A DNA stretch of 64,000 nt from Cellulosimicrobium cellulans (GTDB lineage Bacteria; Actinomycetota; Actinomycetes; Actinomycetales; Cellulomonadaceae). The notes beneath the pieces were generated by a model. The model saw only the letters and a list, made by a program, of their open reading frames with translations. It searched no databases and was not told the origin of the DNA. The stretch covers positions 1-64,000 of the forward strand of contig NZ_VEGH01000015.1 in assembly GCF_007679345.1 (NCBI RefSeq). Reading direction: 5' to 3'. This document shows positions 43,102 through 52,445 of this stretch, in pieces. Made by a program: the position numbers and the translations under genes. Numbering within the stretch: position 1 is the first letter of the stretch; each line of letters opens with the position of its first letter.

Positions 43102-43209
43102 GCGCCGGCTGCGCCGGCTGCGCCGGCTGCGCCGACTGTGCCGGCTGCGCCGGCTGCGCGAACTCCGCCGGCTGCGCCGACTGTGCCGGCCGCGCCGGCC
43201 GCGCCGACT
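43102..43209. repeat. 9-bp tandem repeat, 12 units
   Basis: Twelve contiguous 9-mers based on GCGCCGGCT, with variants GCGCCGACT and GTGCCGGCT. The GCGCCGACT-GTGCCGGC pair recurs 45 bases apart, giving a higher-order pattern. The last unit overlaps the left end of the 75-bp element B. The gap 43043-43101 shows nothing. Confidence 0.85.
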
Positions 43210-43276
43210 GTGCAACCGACACGTCGAGCGAGCATCCGCCGACTACTCGCTCGACGTGTCGGTTGCTCGCTCGGCG
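43202..43276. repeat. 75-bp palindromic element, copy B
   Basis: Perfect 21-base arms 43212-43232 and 43246-43266 (core CAACCGACACGTCGAGCGAG) with a 13-base loop, within a 75-base unit from CGCCGAC to CTCGGCG. The following 43277-43544 is GC-rich with no gene; a TACATT at 43430-43435 may be part of the erpA promoter. Confidence 0.88.
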
Positions 43277-43544
43277 TCCGGGGAGCCGGGAGCCGGGGGG
43301 CGGGGCGGGCGGCAGCCGGAGGCCGGGGTGCTCGCGTGGGCGGGCCGAAGGGGTGCCCGCGGCCCGCGGCCCGCGCCGCGCGCGGCGTGCAGGTCGTGTG
43401 CGCGTCCCGGGGCGGGCGGCCCCTGCGGGCGTACATTTGAGGGAACAGATCACGCGGGAGCGCGGTTGTGCTCGACGTGACCGTCCCGCGGCCCGTGCCA
43501 GGCGCGCGCCCGCGACCGATCCGAGACACCGTCAGGAGACAGCA

Positions 43545-43895
43545 ATGAGCGAGACCACCGAGACCGCGACGCACGGCGTCGACCTCACCGACGTCGCGGC
43601 CGAGAAGGTCCGCAGCCTCCTCGAGCAGGAGGGGCGCGACGACCTGCGCCTGCGCATCGCGGTGCAGCCCGGCGGCTGCTCGGGCCTGATCTACCAGCTC
43701 TACTTCGACGAGCGCGTGCTCGACGGCGACGCGCTGCGCGACTTCGACGGCGTCGAGGTCGTCGTGGACCGGATGAGCGTCCCCTACCTCGAGGGCGCGA
43801 CCATCGACTTCGCGGACACCATCGAGAAGCAGGGCTTCACGATCGACAACCCGAACGCGGGCTCGTCCTGCGCGTGCGGCGGCTCGTTCAGCTGA
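43545..43895 (+). CDS. erpA: Iron-sulfur cluster insertion protein (HesB/IscA, ErpA type)
   Basis: A 116-residue A-type Fe-S carrier. The three ligand cysteines are in QPGGCSGLIYQLYFD and the C-terminal SSCACGGSF (Cys-x-Cys). It passes clusters to apo-enzymes; likely clients nearby are NadA and the Rieske protein. ATG 43545 has AGGAGA five bases upstream. It lies between glycerate kinase and a cysteine-desulfurase-like gene and close to the cta operon, the usual actinobacterial position. Confidence 0.95.
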   Translation: MSETTETATHGVDLTDVAAEKVRSLLEQEGRDDLRLRIAVQPGGCSGLIYQLYFDERVLDGDALRDFDGVEVVVDRMSVPYLEGATIDFADTIEKQGFTIDNPNAGSSCACGGSFS

Positions 43896-43912
43896 CCCGC
43901 ACCGCCTGACGC

Positions 43913-43950
43913 CACGAGGGCCCCGGACCGCACGGTCCGGGGCCCTCGTG
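43913..43950. terminator. Bidirectional terminator between erpA and the desulfurase-like gene
   Basis: Perfect 18-base arms CACGAGGGCCCCGGACCG and complement around a 2-base loop. Confidence 0.85.
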
Positions 43951-43961
43951 CGTGCGGGGCG

Positions 43962-45149
43962 TCAGAGGTCGGTCAGGCCGGCGTCCCGGCGGATCGCCGC
44001 CACGACGCCCGGCAGCACGTCGCAGAACCGGTCGACGTCGGCCGCGGTGGTCCCGACGGGCAGCGACAGGCGGACGTTGCCCTGGGTGAGCGCGCCCATC
44101 GCGGCGAGGACGTGGCTCGGCTCCTCCGTGGCCGACGTGCACGCCGATCCCGACGCGACGGCGAACCCGGCGCGGTCGAGCGCGGTCACGACGGCCTCCC
44201 CGTCGACGTAGAGGCACGAGAACGTCAGCACGTGCGGCAACCGGTCGGCGGCGGGGCCGGCGACGTCCACCTCCCGCACCTCCGCCGCCACCCGGGCGCG
44301 CAGCCGGTCGACGAGCGCGTGCCGCGGGTCGGGGCCGGCGGCGACCCGCGCCGCGGCGGCCTGGAGCGCGACCGCCGCGGCGAGCGCGGCGGGCACGGAG
44401 ACCCCGCCCGGGAACCAGCGGTCCTCGTCGCCGGCGCCGGCGGGCGGCACGGGGGAGCGGCGCACGCCCGCGCGGGTCGCGAGGACGGCGACCCCCGGCG
44501 GCGCGCCGACGTCGCCCGGGTCGAGCGTCAGCACGTCCCACTCGGCGCCGACCGGCGCGTGCCCGAACGAGGAGCCGGCGTCGACGAGCAGCGGGACGCC
44601 CGCGGCGCGCGCGGCGGCGTGCGCCTGCGCCACCGGCTGCCGCGTGCCGACCTCGCCGTTGGCGTGCTGGACCGCGGCCAGCGCGACCCCCGGGCGGGCG
44701 ACCGCGTCCGCGAAGGCGGCGAGGTCGAGCCGGCCCTCGTGGTCGACGGGCACGGTCACCGGCCCGTCGGCCGCAGGGCCGTCCGGCGCACCGGCGACGA
44801 CCGCCGCGGCCGCGTCCAGCACCGCCCGCCGCTCCACGGCCGACGCCACGACGCCCGGCCCGACCCGCCGGCGACCCCGCGCGACCGTCAGCACCGCCCC
44901 GTGCAGCGCCGCCGTGTGCGACGGCGCGAGGTCGACCTCCTCGGTGCGTGCGCCCACCAGCGCCGCGACCGCCTCCCGCGCCCCGTCGAGCAGCGCGCGG
45001 GCCCGCCGTCCCTCGGTGTGCAGCCGGCGAGGGTCGGCCCAGCCCTCGTCGAGCGCGGCGAGATAGGCCTCGCGCGCGGCGGGCAGGACGGGCGCACGGC
45101 CGCCGGCGTCCAGGACGACGCGGCGCGCGGGGGCGGGGGAGTCGGTCAC
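43962..45149 (-). CDS. Class V aminotransferase / cysteine-desulfurase-like protein lacking the PLP lysine motif
   Basis: A 395-residue protein of the NifS/IscS fold. Present are HTAALHGAVL in the PLP-stacking region, VQHANGEVGTRQPV, LLVDAGSSFGHAPV with the PLP Asp, and the Cys loop ASGSACTSATEEPSH. The expected SxHKxxGPxG segment holding the PLP lysine reads TLDPGDVGAPPGVAVL instead, with neither His nor Lys. Activity as a PLP enzyme is therefore doubtful. GTG 45149 lies six bases after TACCGT (leaderless). It is adjacent to erpA and ctaC, as in other actinobacteria. Confidence 0.82.
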   Translation of the reverse strand: MTDSPAPARRVVLDAGGRAPVLPAAREAYLAALDEGWADPRRLHTEGRRARALLDGAREAVAALVGARTEEVDLAPSHTAALHGAVLTVARGRRRVGPGVVASAVERRAVLDAAAAVVAGAPDGPAADGPVTVPVDHEGRLDLAAFADAVARPGVALAAVQHANGEVGTRQPVAQAHAAARAAGVPLLVDAGSSFGHAPVGAEWDVLTLDPGDVGAPPGVAVLATRAGVRRSPVPPAGAGDEDRWFPGGVSVPAALAAAVALQAAAARVAAGPDPRHALVDRLRARVAAEVREVDVAGPAADRLPHVLTFSCLYVDGEAVVTALDRAGFAVASGSACTSATEEPSHVLAAMGALTQGNVRLSLPVGTTAADVDRFCDVLPGVVAAIRRDAGLTDL

Positions 45150-45155
45150 CCGGGC

Positions 45156-45161
45156 ACGGTA
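45156..45161 (-). promoter_or_regulatory. Leaderless -10 box of the desulfurase-like gene
   Basis: TACCGT on the minus strand, six bases before GTG 45149. Confidence 0.6.
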
Positions 45162-45314
45162 GCGCCGCCCCCCGGCGCGCCCGGCCCGGCGCCCGGCCCC
45201 GCGCACGGACCCGCGGCCTGCGCACGGGCCGACGGGGACGTGATCCAGATGACACTGCGTCACAAAGTGGCGCCCACGGGCGGTTCTGAGGCCACGACAA
45301 GCCGACCAGCGCGC

Positions 45315-45320
45315 TACGCT
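45315..45320 (+). promoter_or_regulatory. Possible -10 box of the ctaCDF operon
   Basis: TACGCT about 100 bases before the ctaC start; no convincing -35 is visible. Confidence 0.35.
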
Positions 45321-45416
45321 GCACGGGATCGAGGACATAGGTCCTAGGTGACTTCCCTGTCGGGCGACGCACGGTGCGGTGTCGTGCGCGACGGGGACCG
45401 ACGTGGAAGGCCCCCG

Positions 45417-46316
45417 GTGCGCTCGCAGACCCCCCGCCGCCCCTGGCGGACCCGACTGGCCGTCGCGGGCGCCGCGACGACCGTCGCCCTGGCGCTCGCC
45501 GGATGCTCGCCCGAGGCCCAGCGCGGCTGGCTGCCCGGCGACTCCGACAACGAGATCACGAACCAGACCGGCCGGATCACGAACCTGTGGGTCGGCTCCT
45601 GGGTGGCCGCCCTGCTGGTCGGCATCCTGGTCTGGGGCCTGATCCTCTGGTGCGTCACGGTGTACCGGAAGCGCAAGGACGACGACCAGCTCCCCGTGCA
45701 GCTCCGGTACCACGTGCCGCTGGAGATCATGTACGTGATCCTGCCGATCATCATGGTCGGCGTGCTGTTCTACTACACGGCGCGCGACATGACGGAGATC
45801 CAGGACACCTCGGCCGAGCCGGACCTCACGGTCCAGGTGATCGGCAAGCAGTGGAGCTGGGACTTCAACTACGTCGACTCCGACGTGTACGACACCGGCC
45901 AGCACGCCCAGGAGGTCGGCGCGACCGGCGTCCTCGCGGACCAGCCGACGCTGTACCTGCCGGTCGGCGAGCGGGTCGAGTTCGTGCTCGACTCCCGCGA
46001 CGTCATCCACTCGTTCTGGGTGCCCGCGTTCCTCTACAAGCAGGACATGATCCCGGGGCGGACCAACACGTTCCAGGTCGTCCCGCAGGTCGAGGGCGAG
46101 TACGTCGGCAAGTGCGCCGAGCTCTGCGGCGAGGAGCACTCGTCGATGCTGTTCAACGTGAAGGTCGTGTCGCGCGACGAGTACGACGCGCACATCGAGG
46201 AGCTGCGGGACGCCGGCCAGGACGGTCAGCTGGGTCTCGAGTACAACCGCCTGCAGGACGTGCGTGTCACCGGTGAGGGTGGCGGCGACGCCGAGGGCGA
46301 AGAGGGAGCGAACTGA
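45417..46316 (+). CDS. ctaC: Cytochrome c oxidase subunit II
   Basis: A 299-residue lipoprotein. The signal ends in LALAGC (lipidated Cys about 30). Two helices follow (about 55-80 and 105-125), then the CuA cupredoxin domain with [10 protein letters not shown] and [14 protein letters not shown] (Cys233, Cys237, His241, Met244). An acidic tail ends the protein. GTG 45417 has GGAAGG six bases upstream and opens a standard signal peptide; GTG 45348 would add 23 residues. First gene of ctaC-ctaD-ctaF with stop/start overlaps. Confidence 0.95.
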   Translation: MRSQTPRRPWRTRLAVAGAATTVALALAGCSPEAQRGWLPGDSDNEITNQTGRITNLWVGSWVAALLVGILVWGLILWCVTVYRKRKDDDQLPVQLRYHVPLEIMYVILPIIMVGVLFYYTARDMTEIQDTSAEPDLTVQVIGKQWSWDFNYVDSDVYDTGQHAQEVGATGVLADQPTLYLPVGERVEFVLDSRDVIHSFWVPAFLYKQDMIPGRTNTFQVVPQVEGEYVGKCAELCGEEHSSMLFNVKVVSRDEYDAHIEELRDAGQDGQLGLEYNRLQDVRVTGEGGGDAEGEEGAN

Positions 46317-48133
46317 TGGCCGCCACCGTCGAGGTCGTGCCGGGGCTCGCGCCCCGCCGCCAGACCCTGGGCCGCACGATCGTCAAGTGGGTCACGTCGA
46401 CCGACCACAAGACGATCGGCTACATGTACCTGATCACCGCGTTCGTGTGGTTCGCGGTCGGCGGCATCATGGCCCTGCTGATCCGTGCCGAGCTGTTCGA
46501 GCCCGGCATCCAGATCGTGCAGAGCAAGGAGCAGTACAACCAGCTCTTCACGATGCACGGCACGATCATGCTGCTGCTGTTCGCGACGCCGCTGTTCGCG
46601 GCCTTCGCGAACATCATCATGCCGCTGCAGATCGGCGCCCCCGACGTCGCGTTCCCGCGGCTCAACGCGTTCTCGTACTGGCTGTACCTGTTCGGCGGCC
46701 TGATCGCCGCGGGCGGGTTCCTGACCCCGCAGGGCGCGGCGTCGTTCGGCTGGTTCGCGTACGCGCCGCTGTCGAACTCGGTGTACTCGCCGGGCGCCGG
46801 CGGGGACCTGTGGGTGTTCGGCCTCGCGCTGACCGGCTTCGGCACGATCCTCGGTGCGGTCAACTTCATCACCACGATCGTCACCATGCGCGCGCCGGGC
46901 ATGACCATGTTCCGGATGCCGATCTTCACCTGGAACACGCTCATCACGAGCCTGCTGGTGCTGATGGCGTTCCCGCCGCTGGCGGCCGCGCTGTTCGCGC
47001 TCGGTGCCGACCGGCGCCTCGGCGCGCAGGTCTTCAACCCCGAGAACGGCGGCGCCATCCTCTGGCAGCACCTGTTCTGGTTCTTCGGGCACCCCGAGGT
47101 CTACATCATCGCCCTGCCGTTCTTCGGCATCGCGACCGAGATCCTCCCGGTGTTCAGCCGCAAGCCGGTGTTCGGCTACAAGGGCCTGGTGTACGCGACG
47201 ATCGCGATCGCGGCGCTGTCCGTCACCGTGTGGGCGCACCACATGTACGTGACCGGCGCCGTCCTCCTGCCGTTCTTCGCGCTCATGACGATGCTCATCG
47301 CGGTGCCGACAGGCGTGAAGTTCTTCAACTGGATCGGCACGATGTGGCGCGGCAAGCTCACGTTCGAGACGCCGATGCTCTGGACGATCGGCTTCCTGAC
47401 GACCTTCCTGTTCGGTGGCCTGACCGGCATCATCCTGTCCAGCCCGGCCCTCGACTTCCAGGTCTCGGACACGTACTTCGTGGTCGCGCACTTCCACTAC
47501 GTGGTGTTCGGCACCGTCGTGTTCATGATGTTCGGCGGCATGTACTACTGGTGGCCGAAGTTCACCGGCCGCATGCTGAACGAGCGCCTGGGCAAGGTGC
47601 ACTTCTGGCTGCTGTTCATCGGCTTCCACATGACGTTCCTCATCCAGCACTGGCTGGGTGCGATCGGCATGCCCCGCCGGTACGCGGACTACTCGCCGGA
47701 GGACGGGTTCACCTGGATGAACCAGCTGTCCACGATCGGCTCCATGATCCTCGCGATCTCGACGCTGCCGTTCCTCTGGAACGTCTACATCACCTGGCGC
47801 CGGGCGCCGAAGGTCACCGTCGACGACCCGTGGGGCTACGGCCAGTCGCTGGAGTGGGCGACGTCCTGCCCGCCGCCGCGGCACAACTTCACGTCGCTGC
47901 CGCGCATCCGGTCCGAGCGTCCCGCCTTCGACCTGCACCACCCCGAGGTCGCGGCGATGGACCACGTCGAGCCCGAGCCCGGGTTCTTCGACTGGGAGTC
48001 CGAGCGCACCGGCGAGCAGGGCGTGGCCCGCGACCGGGTGCAGAACGGCGGCGGCCAGGAGGAGCAGTCCTCGGCGACGATCGTCGACGACCGCCCGCGT
48101 GACACCGACGACCAGGAGGGCCGCGACAAGTGA
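46316..48133 (+). CDS. ctaD: Cytochrome c oxidase subunit I
   Basis: A 605-residue haem-copper oxidase catalytic subunit (aa3 type) with 12 helices. Haem a ligand in [11 protein letters not shown]; CuB ligands in [15 protein letters not shown] (with the crosslinked Tyr) and WAHHMYVTG; haem a3/a ligands in [16 protein letters not shown]. It reduces O2 to water and pumps protons. The C-terminal tail of about 60 residues is charged and cytoplasmic. ATG overlaps the ctaC stop by one base. Confidence 0.97.
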   Translation: MAATVEVVPGLAPRRQTLGRTIVKWVTSTDHKTIGYMYLITAFVWFAVGGIMALLIRAELFEPGIQIVQSKEQYNQLFTMHGTIMLLLFATPLFAAFANIIMPLQIGAPDVAFPRLNAFSYWLYLFGGLIAAGGFLTPQGAASFGWFAYAPLSNSVYSPGAGGDLWVFGLALTGFGTILGAVNFITTIVTMRAPGMTMFRMPIFTWNTLITSLLVLMAFPPLAAALFALGADRRLGAQVFNPENGGAILWQHLFWFFGHPEVYIIALPFFGIATEILPVFSRKPVFGYKGLVYATIAIAALSVTVWAHHMYVTGAVLLPFFALMTMLIAVPTGVKFFNWIGTMWRGKLTFETPMLWTIGFLTTFLFGGLTGIILSSPALDFQVSDTYFVVAHFHYVVFGTVVFMMFGGMYYWWPKFTGRMLNERLGKVHFWLLFIGFHMTFLIQHWLGAIGMPRRYADYSPEDGFTWMNQLSTIGSMILAISTLPFLWNVYITWRRAPKVTVDDPWGYGQSLEWATSCPPPRHNFTSLPRIRSERPAFDLHHPEVAAMDHVEPEPGFFDWESERTGEQGVARDRVQNGGGQEEQSSATIVDDRPRDTDDQEGRDK

Positions 48134-48597
48134 CCAGCCTCAACGAGCCCGGCGCGCGCCCGTCGCCGACCGGCAGCGGCACGCGGCCGAAGCACGCGAT
48201 GAAGGTCGAGCCGTACCTGTTCCTGGGCGGCATCCTGTTCTTCATCCCGATCGGCCTGATCTACGCGTGGTGGAGCGGTGGCGAGCCCGTCGGCACCGTG
48301 GGCATCCCGCTCGTCGGGGGCCTGGTGGGCATGATCGGCGGCTACCTGCTGCTGCTCTCCCGCCGGATCGACGCCCGCCCGGAGGACGACCCGGAGGCGC
48401 TGATCGCGGAGGGTGCCGGCGACCAGGGCGTGTTCAGCCCCTGGAGCTGGTGGCCGGTGACGATCGCGTTCGCGGGCGCCCTGGTGTTCCTCGGCATGGC
48501 GATCGGCTGGTGGCTGCTGTACGTCGGCGTCGCCCTCGGCGTCATCGGCCTGGTCGGCTGGATCTTCGAGTTCTCCCGCGGCCAGCACGCGCACTGA
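48130..48597 (+). CDS. ctaF: Cytochrome c oxidase subunit IV
   Basis: A 155-residue actinobacterial subunit IV with four helices: [20 protein letters not shown], then [35 protein letters not shown] and [14 protein letters not shown]. The motif FSPWSWWP precedes the third helix. GTG 48130 overlaps the ctaD stop. It is the last gene of the operon and is followed by the hairpin 48612-48648. Confidence 0.93.
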   Translation: MTSLNEPGARPSPTGSGTRPKHAMKVEPYLFLGGILFFIPIGLIYAWWSGGEPVGTVGIPLVGGLVGMIGGYLLLLSRRIDARPEDDPEALIAEGAGDQGVFSPWSWWPVTIAFAGALVFLGMAIGWWLLYVGVALGVIGLVGWIFEFSRGQHAH

Positions 48598-48611
48598 CCC
48601 GCGGCACGCCG

Positions 48612-48648
48612 GAAGGGCCGGGCACCCCACGGGGTCGCCCGGCCCTTC
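48612..48648. terminator. Terminator of the ctaCDF operon
   Basis: GAAGGGCCGGGC and GCCCGGCCCTTC arms with an additional CCCC/GGGG stem inside, 15 bases after the ctaF stop. Confidence 0.8.
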
Positions 48649-48687
48649 TGCATCCCCCTGGACGCCGCTGGGGGCCCGCTGCGGGCA

Positions 48688-48731
48688 CGAGAGAGGCCGG
48701 CCCGCCCCTCGGGGCGGACCGGCCTCTCTCG
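48688..48731. terminator. Terminator downstream of sodA
   Basis: CGAGAGAGGCCGG (48688-48700) pairs with CCGGCCTCTCTCG (48719-48731), with CCGCCCC/GGGGCGG inside. Confidence 0.8.
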
Positions 48732-48746
48732 GCCGTCAGAGCGGGC

Positions 48747-49376
48747 TCAGAGCGACGGGACGATCAGGCCCGAGGTCTGGGTGCGCGCGCGGGTGAACCG
48801 CTCGCCGGCGTCCGCCCAGTTCACGATGTTCCACCACGCCTTGACGTAGTCCGCCTTGACGTTGACGTAGTCCAGGTAGAACGCGTGCTCCCACATGTCG
48901 AGGACGACGATCGGCACGATGCCCAGCGGGATGTTGCCCTGCTGGTCGTACAGCTGCACGACCACGAGCTTCTCGCCCAGGGAGTCCCAGGCGAGGATCG
49001 ACCAGCCGGAGCCCATGATGCTCGTCGCGTTGGCCGTGAAGTGCGCCTGGAACTTGTCGAACGAGCCGAAGAACTCGTCGATCGCCGCGGCCAGCTCGCC
49101 GACCGGCTTGTCGCCGCCGTCGGGGGAGAGGTTCTCCCAGAACACGGAGTGGTTCACGTGCCCGCCGAGGTTGAAGGCGAGGGTCTTCTCCAGGCCGGCC
49201 ACGGCGGCGAAGTCGCCGGACTCCCGGGCCGCCGCGAGCTTCTCCAGCGTCGTGTTGGCGCCGGCCACGTACGTCGCGTGGTGCTTGTCGTGGTGCAGCT
49301 CCATGATGCGGCCGGAGATGTGCGGCTCCAGCGCCGCGTAGTCGTAGGGCAGGTCCGGAAGGGTGTAGTCAGCCAT
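48747..49376 (-). CDS. sodA: Superoxide dismutase (Mn/Fe)
   Basis: A 209-residue cytoplasmic enzyme. Metal ligands: His in [13 protein letters not shown], His in [16 protein letters not shown], and Asp/His in [14 protein letters not shown]. The [11 protein letters not shown] region and the GGDKP loop fit the manganese or cambialistic actinobacterial type. ATG 49376 with AGAGAGG upstream is chosen; upstream reading is not family-like. It separates the ctaCDF and qcr operons, giving superoxide defence beside the respiratory chain. Confidence 0.95.
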   Translation of the reverse strand: MADYTLPDLPYDYAALEPHISGRIMELHHDKHHATYVAGANTTLEKLAAARESGDFAAVAGLEKTLAFNLGGHVNHSVFWENLSPDGGDKPVGELAAAIDEFFGSFDKFQAHFTANATSIMGSGWSILAWDSLGEKLVVVQLYDQQGNIPLGIVPIVVLDMWEHAFYLDYVNVKADYVKAWWNIVNWADAGERFTRARTQTSGLIVPSL

Positions 49377-49559
49377 CAGTGCCTCTCTGAGCTCAGGCCC
49401 CGGCGTCGGTTCGCCGCGGCAGGCGTCTTCGCAGCAGGTGCGCCCCGCCGCGGGGCGGCCGCACCTCCTCTGTCGTACCACGACCGGGCGGTGCCCGGCC
49501 TCCCGGGCCGGGGGACCGGCTCGGCGTACGTCGGGTCCGACGGCCCCGGGGACGACGAC

Positions 49560-49598
49560 GCCCGGGCCGCTCCGGCGGTGAGCCGGTGCGACCCGGGC
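49560..49598. terminator. Possible terminator downstream of qcrB
   Basis: GCCCGGGCCGC and GCGACCCGGGC arms with an inner CCGGC/GCCGG stem. The gap 49377-49680 also has a GGTGCG...CGCACC hairpin in the likely sodA leader (about 49438-49467) and no gene. Confidence 0.45.
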
Positions 49599-49680
49599 GG
49601 GGTCGTCCTGTCGGAGATCGTCTCGCCCACCCGGTCCAACGACCGGGCGCTCGGGATGATTCCCCAGGTCAGCGCCCGAT

Positions 49681-51423
49681 TCAGCGGCGCTGGGTGCCCT
49701 CGGTGTCCTCGGGCTCCGGGGCGAGGTGCCGGCTGCCGGACGCGCCGGCGGTCAGCTCCTCGCGCCGCTCGTCGTGCGCGAGCGGCAGGGCGTCGTGCCC
49801 GCCGTGCGACTGCGCCGCGGCGAGCTCCGCCGGGGTGACGGGCTCGACCCGGTCCTCGTAGAAGACCTTCGACAGCCGGCGCCGGGCCGCGTCGATCCGG
49901 TAGCCCTTGCGGCGCACGCCGCGCGAGTCCTCGGCCGGCTCGATCTCGAGCGGGCGACGGGGCTCGTGCTGCACGCGGAGCCACCGCTCGTGCGCGTCGA
50001 GGGGCTTGTGCACCTCGATGTACTCGCCGGACGCGAACCGGACGATGCGACCGGTCTCGTGGCCGTGCAGGACCAGCTCGCGGTCCTTGCGCTGCAGCGA
50101 CAGGCAGATCCGCTTGGTGATCCAGAACGCGAGCGGCGGGGCCACGAAGAACAGCACCCGGAACGTCCACGTGATGTCGTTGATCGACAGGTGGAAGTGC
50201 GTCGCGATGAGGTCGTTCGACCCGGCCAGGACCAGGATCATGAACGCCGTCAGGAAGGCGACGCCGAACGCGGTGCGGAACGGCGCGTTGCGCGGGCGGT
50301 CCAGCACGTGGTGCTCACGGGTGTCGCCGGTGGCGAACGCCTCGATGAACGGCCACAGCGCGAGCACCGTGAACAGCAGGCCGGGGATGACCACGCCGGG
50401 GACCAGGATGTTCATCGAGACCGTGTACTGGCCGATGACGAACTCCCAGCCCGGCATCAGGCGCAGGCCGCCCTCGAGGAACAGCATGTACCAGTCCGGC
50501 TGCGCGCCCGCGGACACGACGCCCGGGTCGAACGGGCCGTAGTTCCACACCGGGTTGATCGTCATGGTCGCCGCCATCAGCGCGATGACCGCGAACACCA
50601 CGAAGAAGAAGCCGCCGGCCTTGGCCACGTACACGGGGAACAGCGGGTAGCCGACGACGTTCTTGTCGGTCCGGCCCGAGCCCGGGTACTGGGTGTGCTT
50701 GTGCAGCACGACCATGAGCAGGTGCAGGCCGATGAGCGCGAGGATCAGCGCCGGGATCAGCAGGATGTGCACCGTGAACAGGCGGGGGATCAGCTCCGTG
50801 CCCGGGAACTCGCCGCCGAACAGCGCGAACGAGATGTACGAGCCCAGGATCGGGATGGCGCGGGCCACGCCGTCCGCGATGCGCAGGCCGTTGCCGGACA
50901 GCACGTCGTCGGGGAGCGAGTAGCCGGAGAAGCCGGCGAGCAGGCCCAGGATCATCAGAGTGAAGCCGACGAGCCAGTTGAGCTCACGGGGCTTGCGGAA
51001 CGCGCCGGTGAAGAACACCCGCATCATGTGCGTCACGATCGACGCCATGAAGATCAGCGCGGCCCAGTGGTGGATCTGCCGCATGAGCAGGCCGCCGCGG
51101 ACCTCGAACGACAGGCGCAGCGTCGAGGCGAACGCCTCGGACATCTGTACGCCGTCCATCGCGGCCCAGGGGCCGTGGTAGTGCACCTCGGTCATCGAGG
51201 GCACGAAGAACATCGTGAGGAAGGTGCCCGAGATCAGCAGGACCACGAACGAGTAGAGCGCGATCTCACCGAGCAGGAACGACCAGTGGTCGGGGAAGAT
51301 CTTGCGCGCGAACTCCTTGACGGCGTTGCCGATGCCGGTGCGCTGGTCCAGGTAGTCGGCGGCCCCTGCCGCCGCGCGGGCACCCCGCGTGGGGGGTGCC
51401 GGGGGGGAGTCGACGGTGCTCAC
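49681..51423 (-). CDS. qcrB: Cytochrome bc1 complex cytochrome b
   Basis: A 580-residue actinobacterial cytochrome b with a long hydrophilic C-terminal extension. Haem b ligand histidines are in [38 protein letters not shown] and [11 protein letters not shown]. The Qo-site segment [14 protein letters not shown] region corresponds to the PDWY variant of PEWY. It oxidises menaquinol within the bc1-aa3 supercomplex. GTG 51423 overlaps the qcrA stop. Last gene of ctaE-qcrC-qcrA-qcrB. Confidence 0.97.
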   Translation of the reverse strand: MSTVDSPPAPPTRGARAAAGAADYLDQRTGIGNAVKEFARKIFPDHWSFLLGEIALYSFVVLLISGTFLTMFFVPSMTEVHYHGPWAAMDGVQMSEAFASTLRLSFEVRGGLLMRQIHHWAALIFMASIVTHMMRVFFTGAFRKPRELNWLVGFTLMILGLLAGFSGYSLPDDVLSGNGLRIADGVARAIPILGSYISFALFGGEFPGTELIPRLFTVHILLIPALILALIGLHLLMVVLHKHTQYPGSGRTDKNVVGYPLFPVYVAKAGGFFFVVFAVIALMAATMTINPVWNYGPFDPGVVSAGAQPDWYMLFLEGGLRLMPGWEFVIGQYTVSMNILVPGVVIPGLLFTVLALWPFIEAFATGDTREHHVLDRPRNAPFRTAFGVAFLTAFMILVLAGSNDLIATHFHLSINDITWTFRVLFFVAPPLAFWITKRICLSLQRKDRELVLHGHETGRIVRFASGEYIEVHKPLDAHERWLRVQHEPRRPLEIEPAEDSRGVRRKGYRIDAARRRLSKVFYEDRVEPVTPAELAAAQSHGGHDALPLAHDERREELTAGASGSRHLAPEPEDTEGTQRR

Positions 51424-52445
51424 GTGAGGCGCTCCCAGAAGGACGGGCCGATGGGTTCGTTGAAGCCGTCCTGCGCGACGAGGTAGCCCTCGTCGTCGAC
51501 GGTGATCGGCAGCTGGGGCAGCGGGCGGTGCGCGGGGCCGAAGACCACCTTGGCGCCGTCGGCGGCGTCGAAGGTCGACTGGTGGCACGGGCACAGGATG
51601 TGGTGCGTCTGCTGCTCGTAGAGGGCGACGGGGCACCCGACGTGGGTGCAGATCTTGGAGAACGCGACGATGCCGTCGTAGCTCCAGCCCTCGCCCTGCT
51701 CGGACTTCAGGTCCCGCGGGTCCATGCGGACCATGAGGACGACGGCCTTGGCCTTCTCGTCCAGCGGGTGCTCGGCGTCCTCGAGGCCCTCGGGGATGAC
51801 GTGGAACGCGGAGCCGATGGTGACGTCGGACGCCTTGATCGGGCGGCCCGAGGGGTCGATCGTCAGGCGGGTGCCGCGGCGCCACAGCGTGCGCTTCGAC
51901 ACGGAGACGTCCCAGTTGCCGCCGAGGTTGCCGACCAACGGCACGGCGATCGCCAGCGGGAACAGCGCGAGCGAGGTGACCATCGCGCCCTTGAGCACGC
52001 CGCGGCGGCCGATCGAGGAGTCCTTGACGCCCTCGCGCAGCGCCTCGACGGCCTTGACCCGCACCGGCTCGGACGAGGCGGTCGGGTGCCGGTCCTCGGC
52101 GCGCTCGTGGTCGTTCATGAGCGCCTTGGCCCAGTGCACGGCGGCGAAGCCGATGCCGGCGAGGCCGAGGAACAGGCCCAGGCCGAGCAGGAGGTTCGAC
52201 AGCCGCATCGTGCCGACGGTCTCGCCCGGGGGCACCAGGGCGTACGCGACGATCGCGCCGATGGTGCCGAGGATCGAGATCGTGAAGAGGACGACGACCT
52301 GCTTCTCGGCGCGCTTCTGCGCCCTGGGGTCGGTGTCGCCGACCCGGGCGCGGTGCTCGTGCAGGCCCGGGTCCTCGAACCGCTCGGGCAGGGGACCGTC
52401 GCCGTGCGTCGTGACGTCGGTCGAGGGGTCGTGGTGCGTGCTCAC
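51420..52445 (-). CDS. qcrA: Rieske iron-sulfur protein of the bc1 complex
   Basis: A 341-residue actinobacterial Rieske protein with three N-terminal helices, the last near RRGVLKGAMVTSLALFPLA. The [2Fe-2S] ligands are in CTHVGC (Cys266, His268) and CPCHQSTF (Cys285, His288); Cys271 and Cys287 can form the stabilising disulfide. The about 70-residue N-terminal hydrophilic arm is typical. Start and stop overlap both neighbours by 4 bases. Confidence 0.97.
   Translation of the reverse strand: MSTHHDPSTDVTTHGDGPLPERFEDPGLHEHRARVGDTDPRAQKRAEKQVVVLFTISILGTIGAIVAYALVPPGETVGTMRLSNLLLGLGLFLGLAGIGFAAVHWAKALMNDHERAEDRHPTASSEPVRVKAVEALREGVKDSSIGRRGVLKGAMVTSLALFPLAIAVPLVGNLGGNWDVSVSKRTLWRRGTRLTIDPSGRPIKASDVTIGSAFHVIPEGLEDAEHPLDEKAKAVVLMVRMDPRDLKSEQGEGWSYDGIVAFSKICTHVGCPVALYEQQTHHILCPCHQSTFDAADGAKVVFGPAHRPLPQLPITVDDEGYLVAQDGFNEPIGPSFWERLT

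Noticed and set aside
43102..43209. CRISPR array or Cys/Ala-rich repeat protein
   Set aside because: Units are 9 bases with no spacers, there are no cas genes, and neither strand gives a plausible start or family.
45250..45262. CRP/GlxR-type site (TGAC-N5-GTCA) upstream of ctaC
   Set aside because: Only one half fits the TGTGA-N6-TCACA consensus, so I do not call it.
49681..51885. Fusion of the cytochrome b frame with upstream minus-strand sequence
   Set aside because: The upstream 154 codons overlap qcrA in another frame; the GTG at 51423 overlaps the qcrA stop as expected for this operon.
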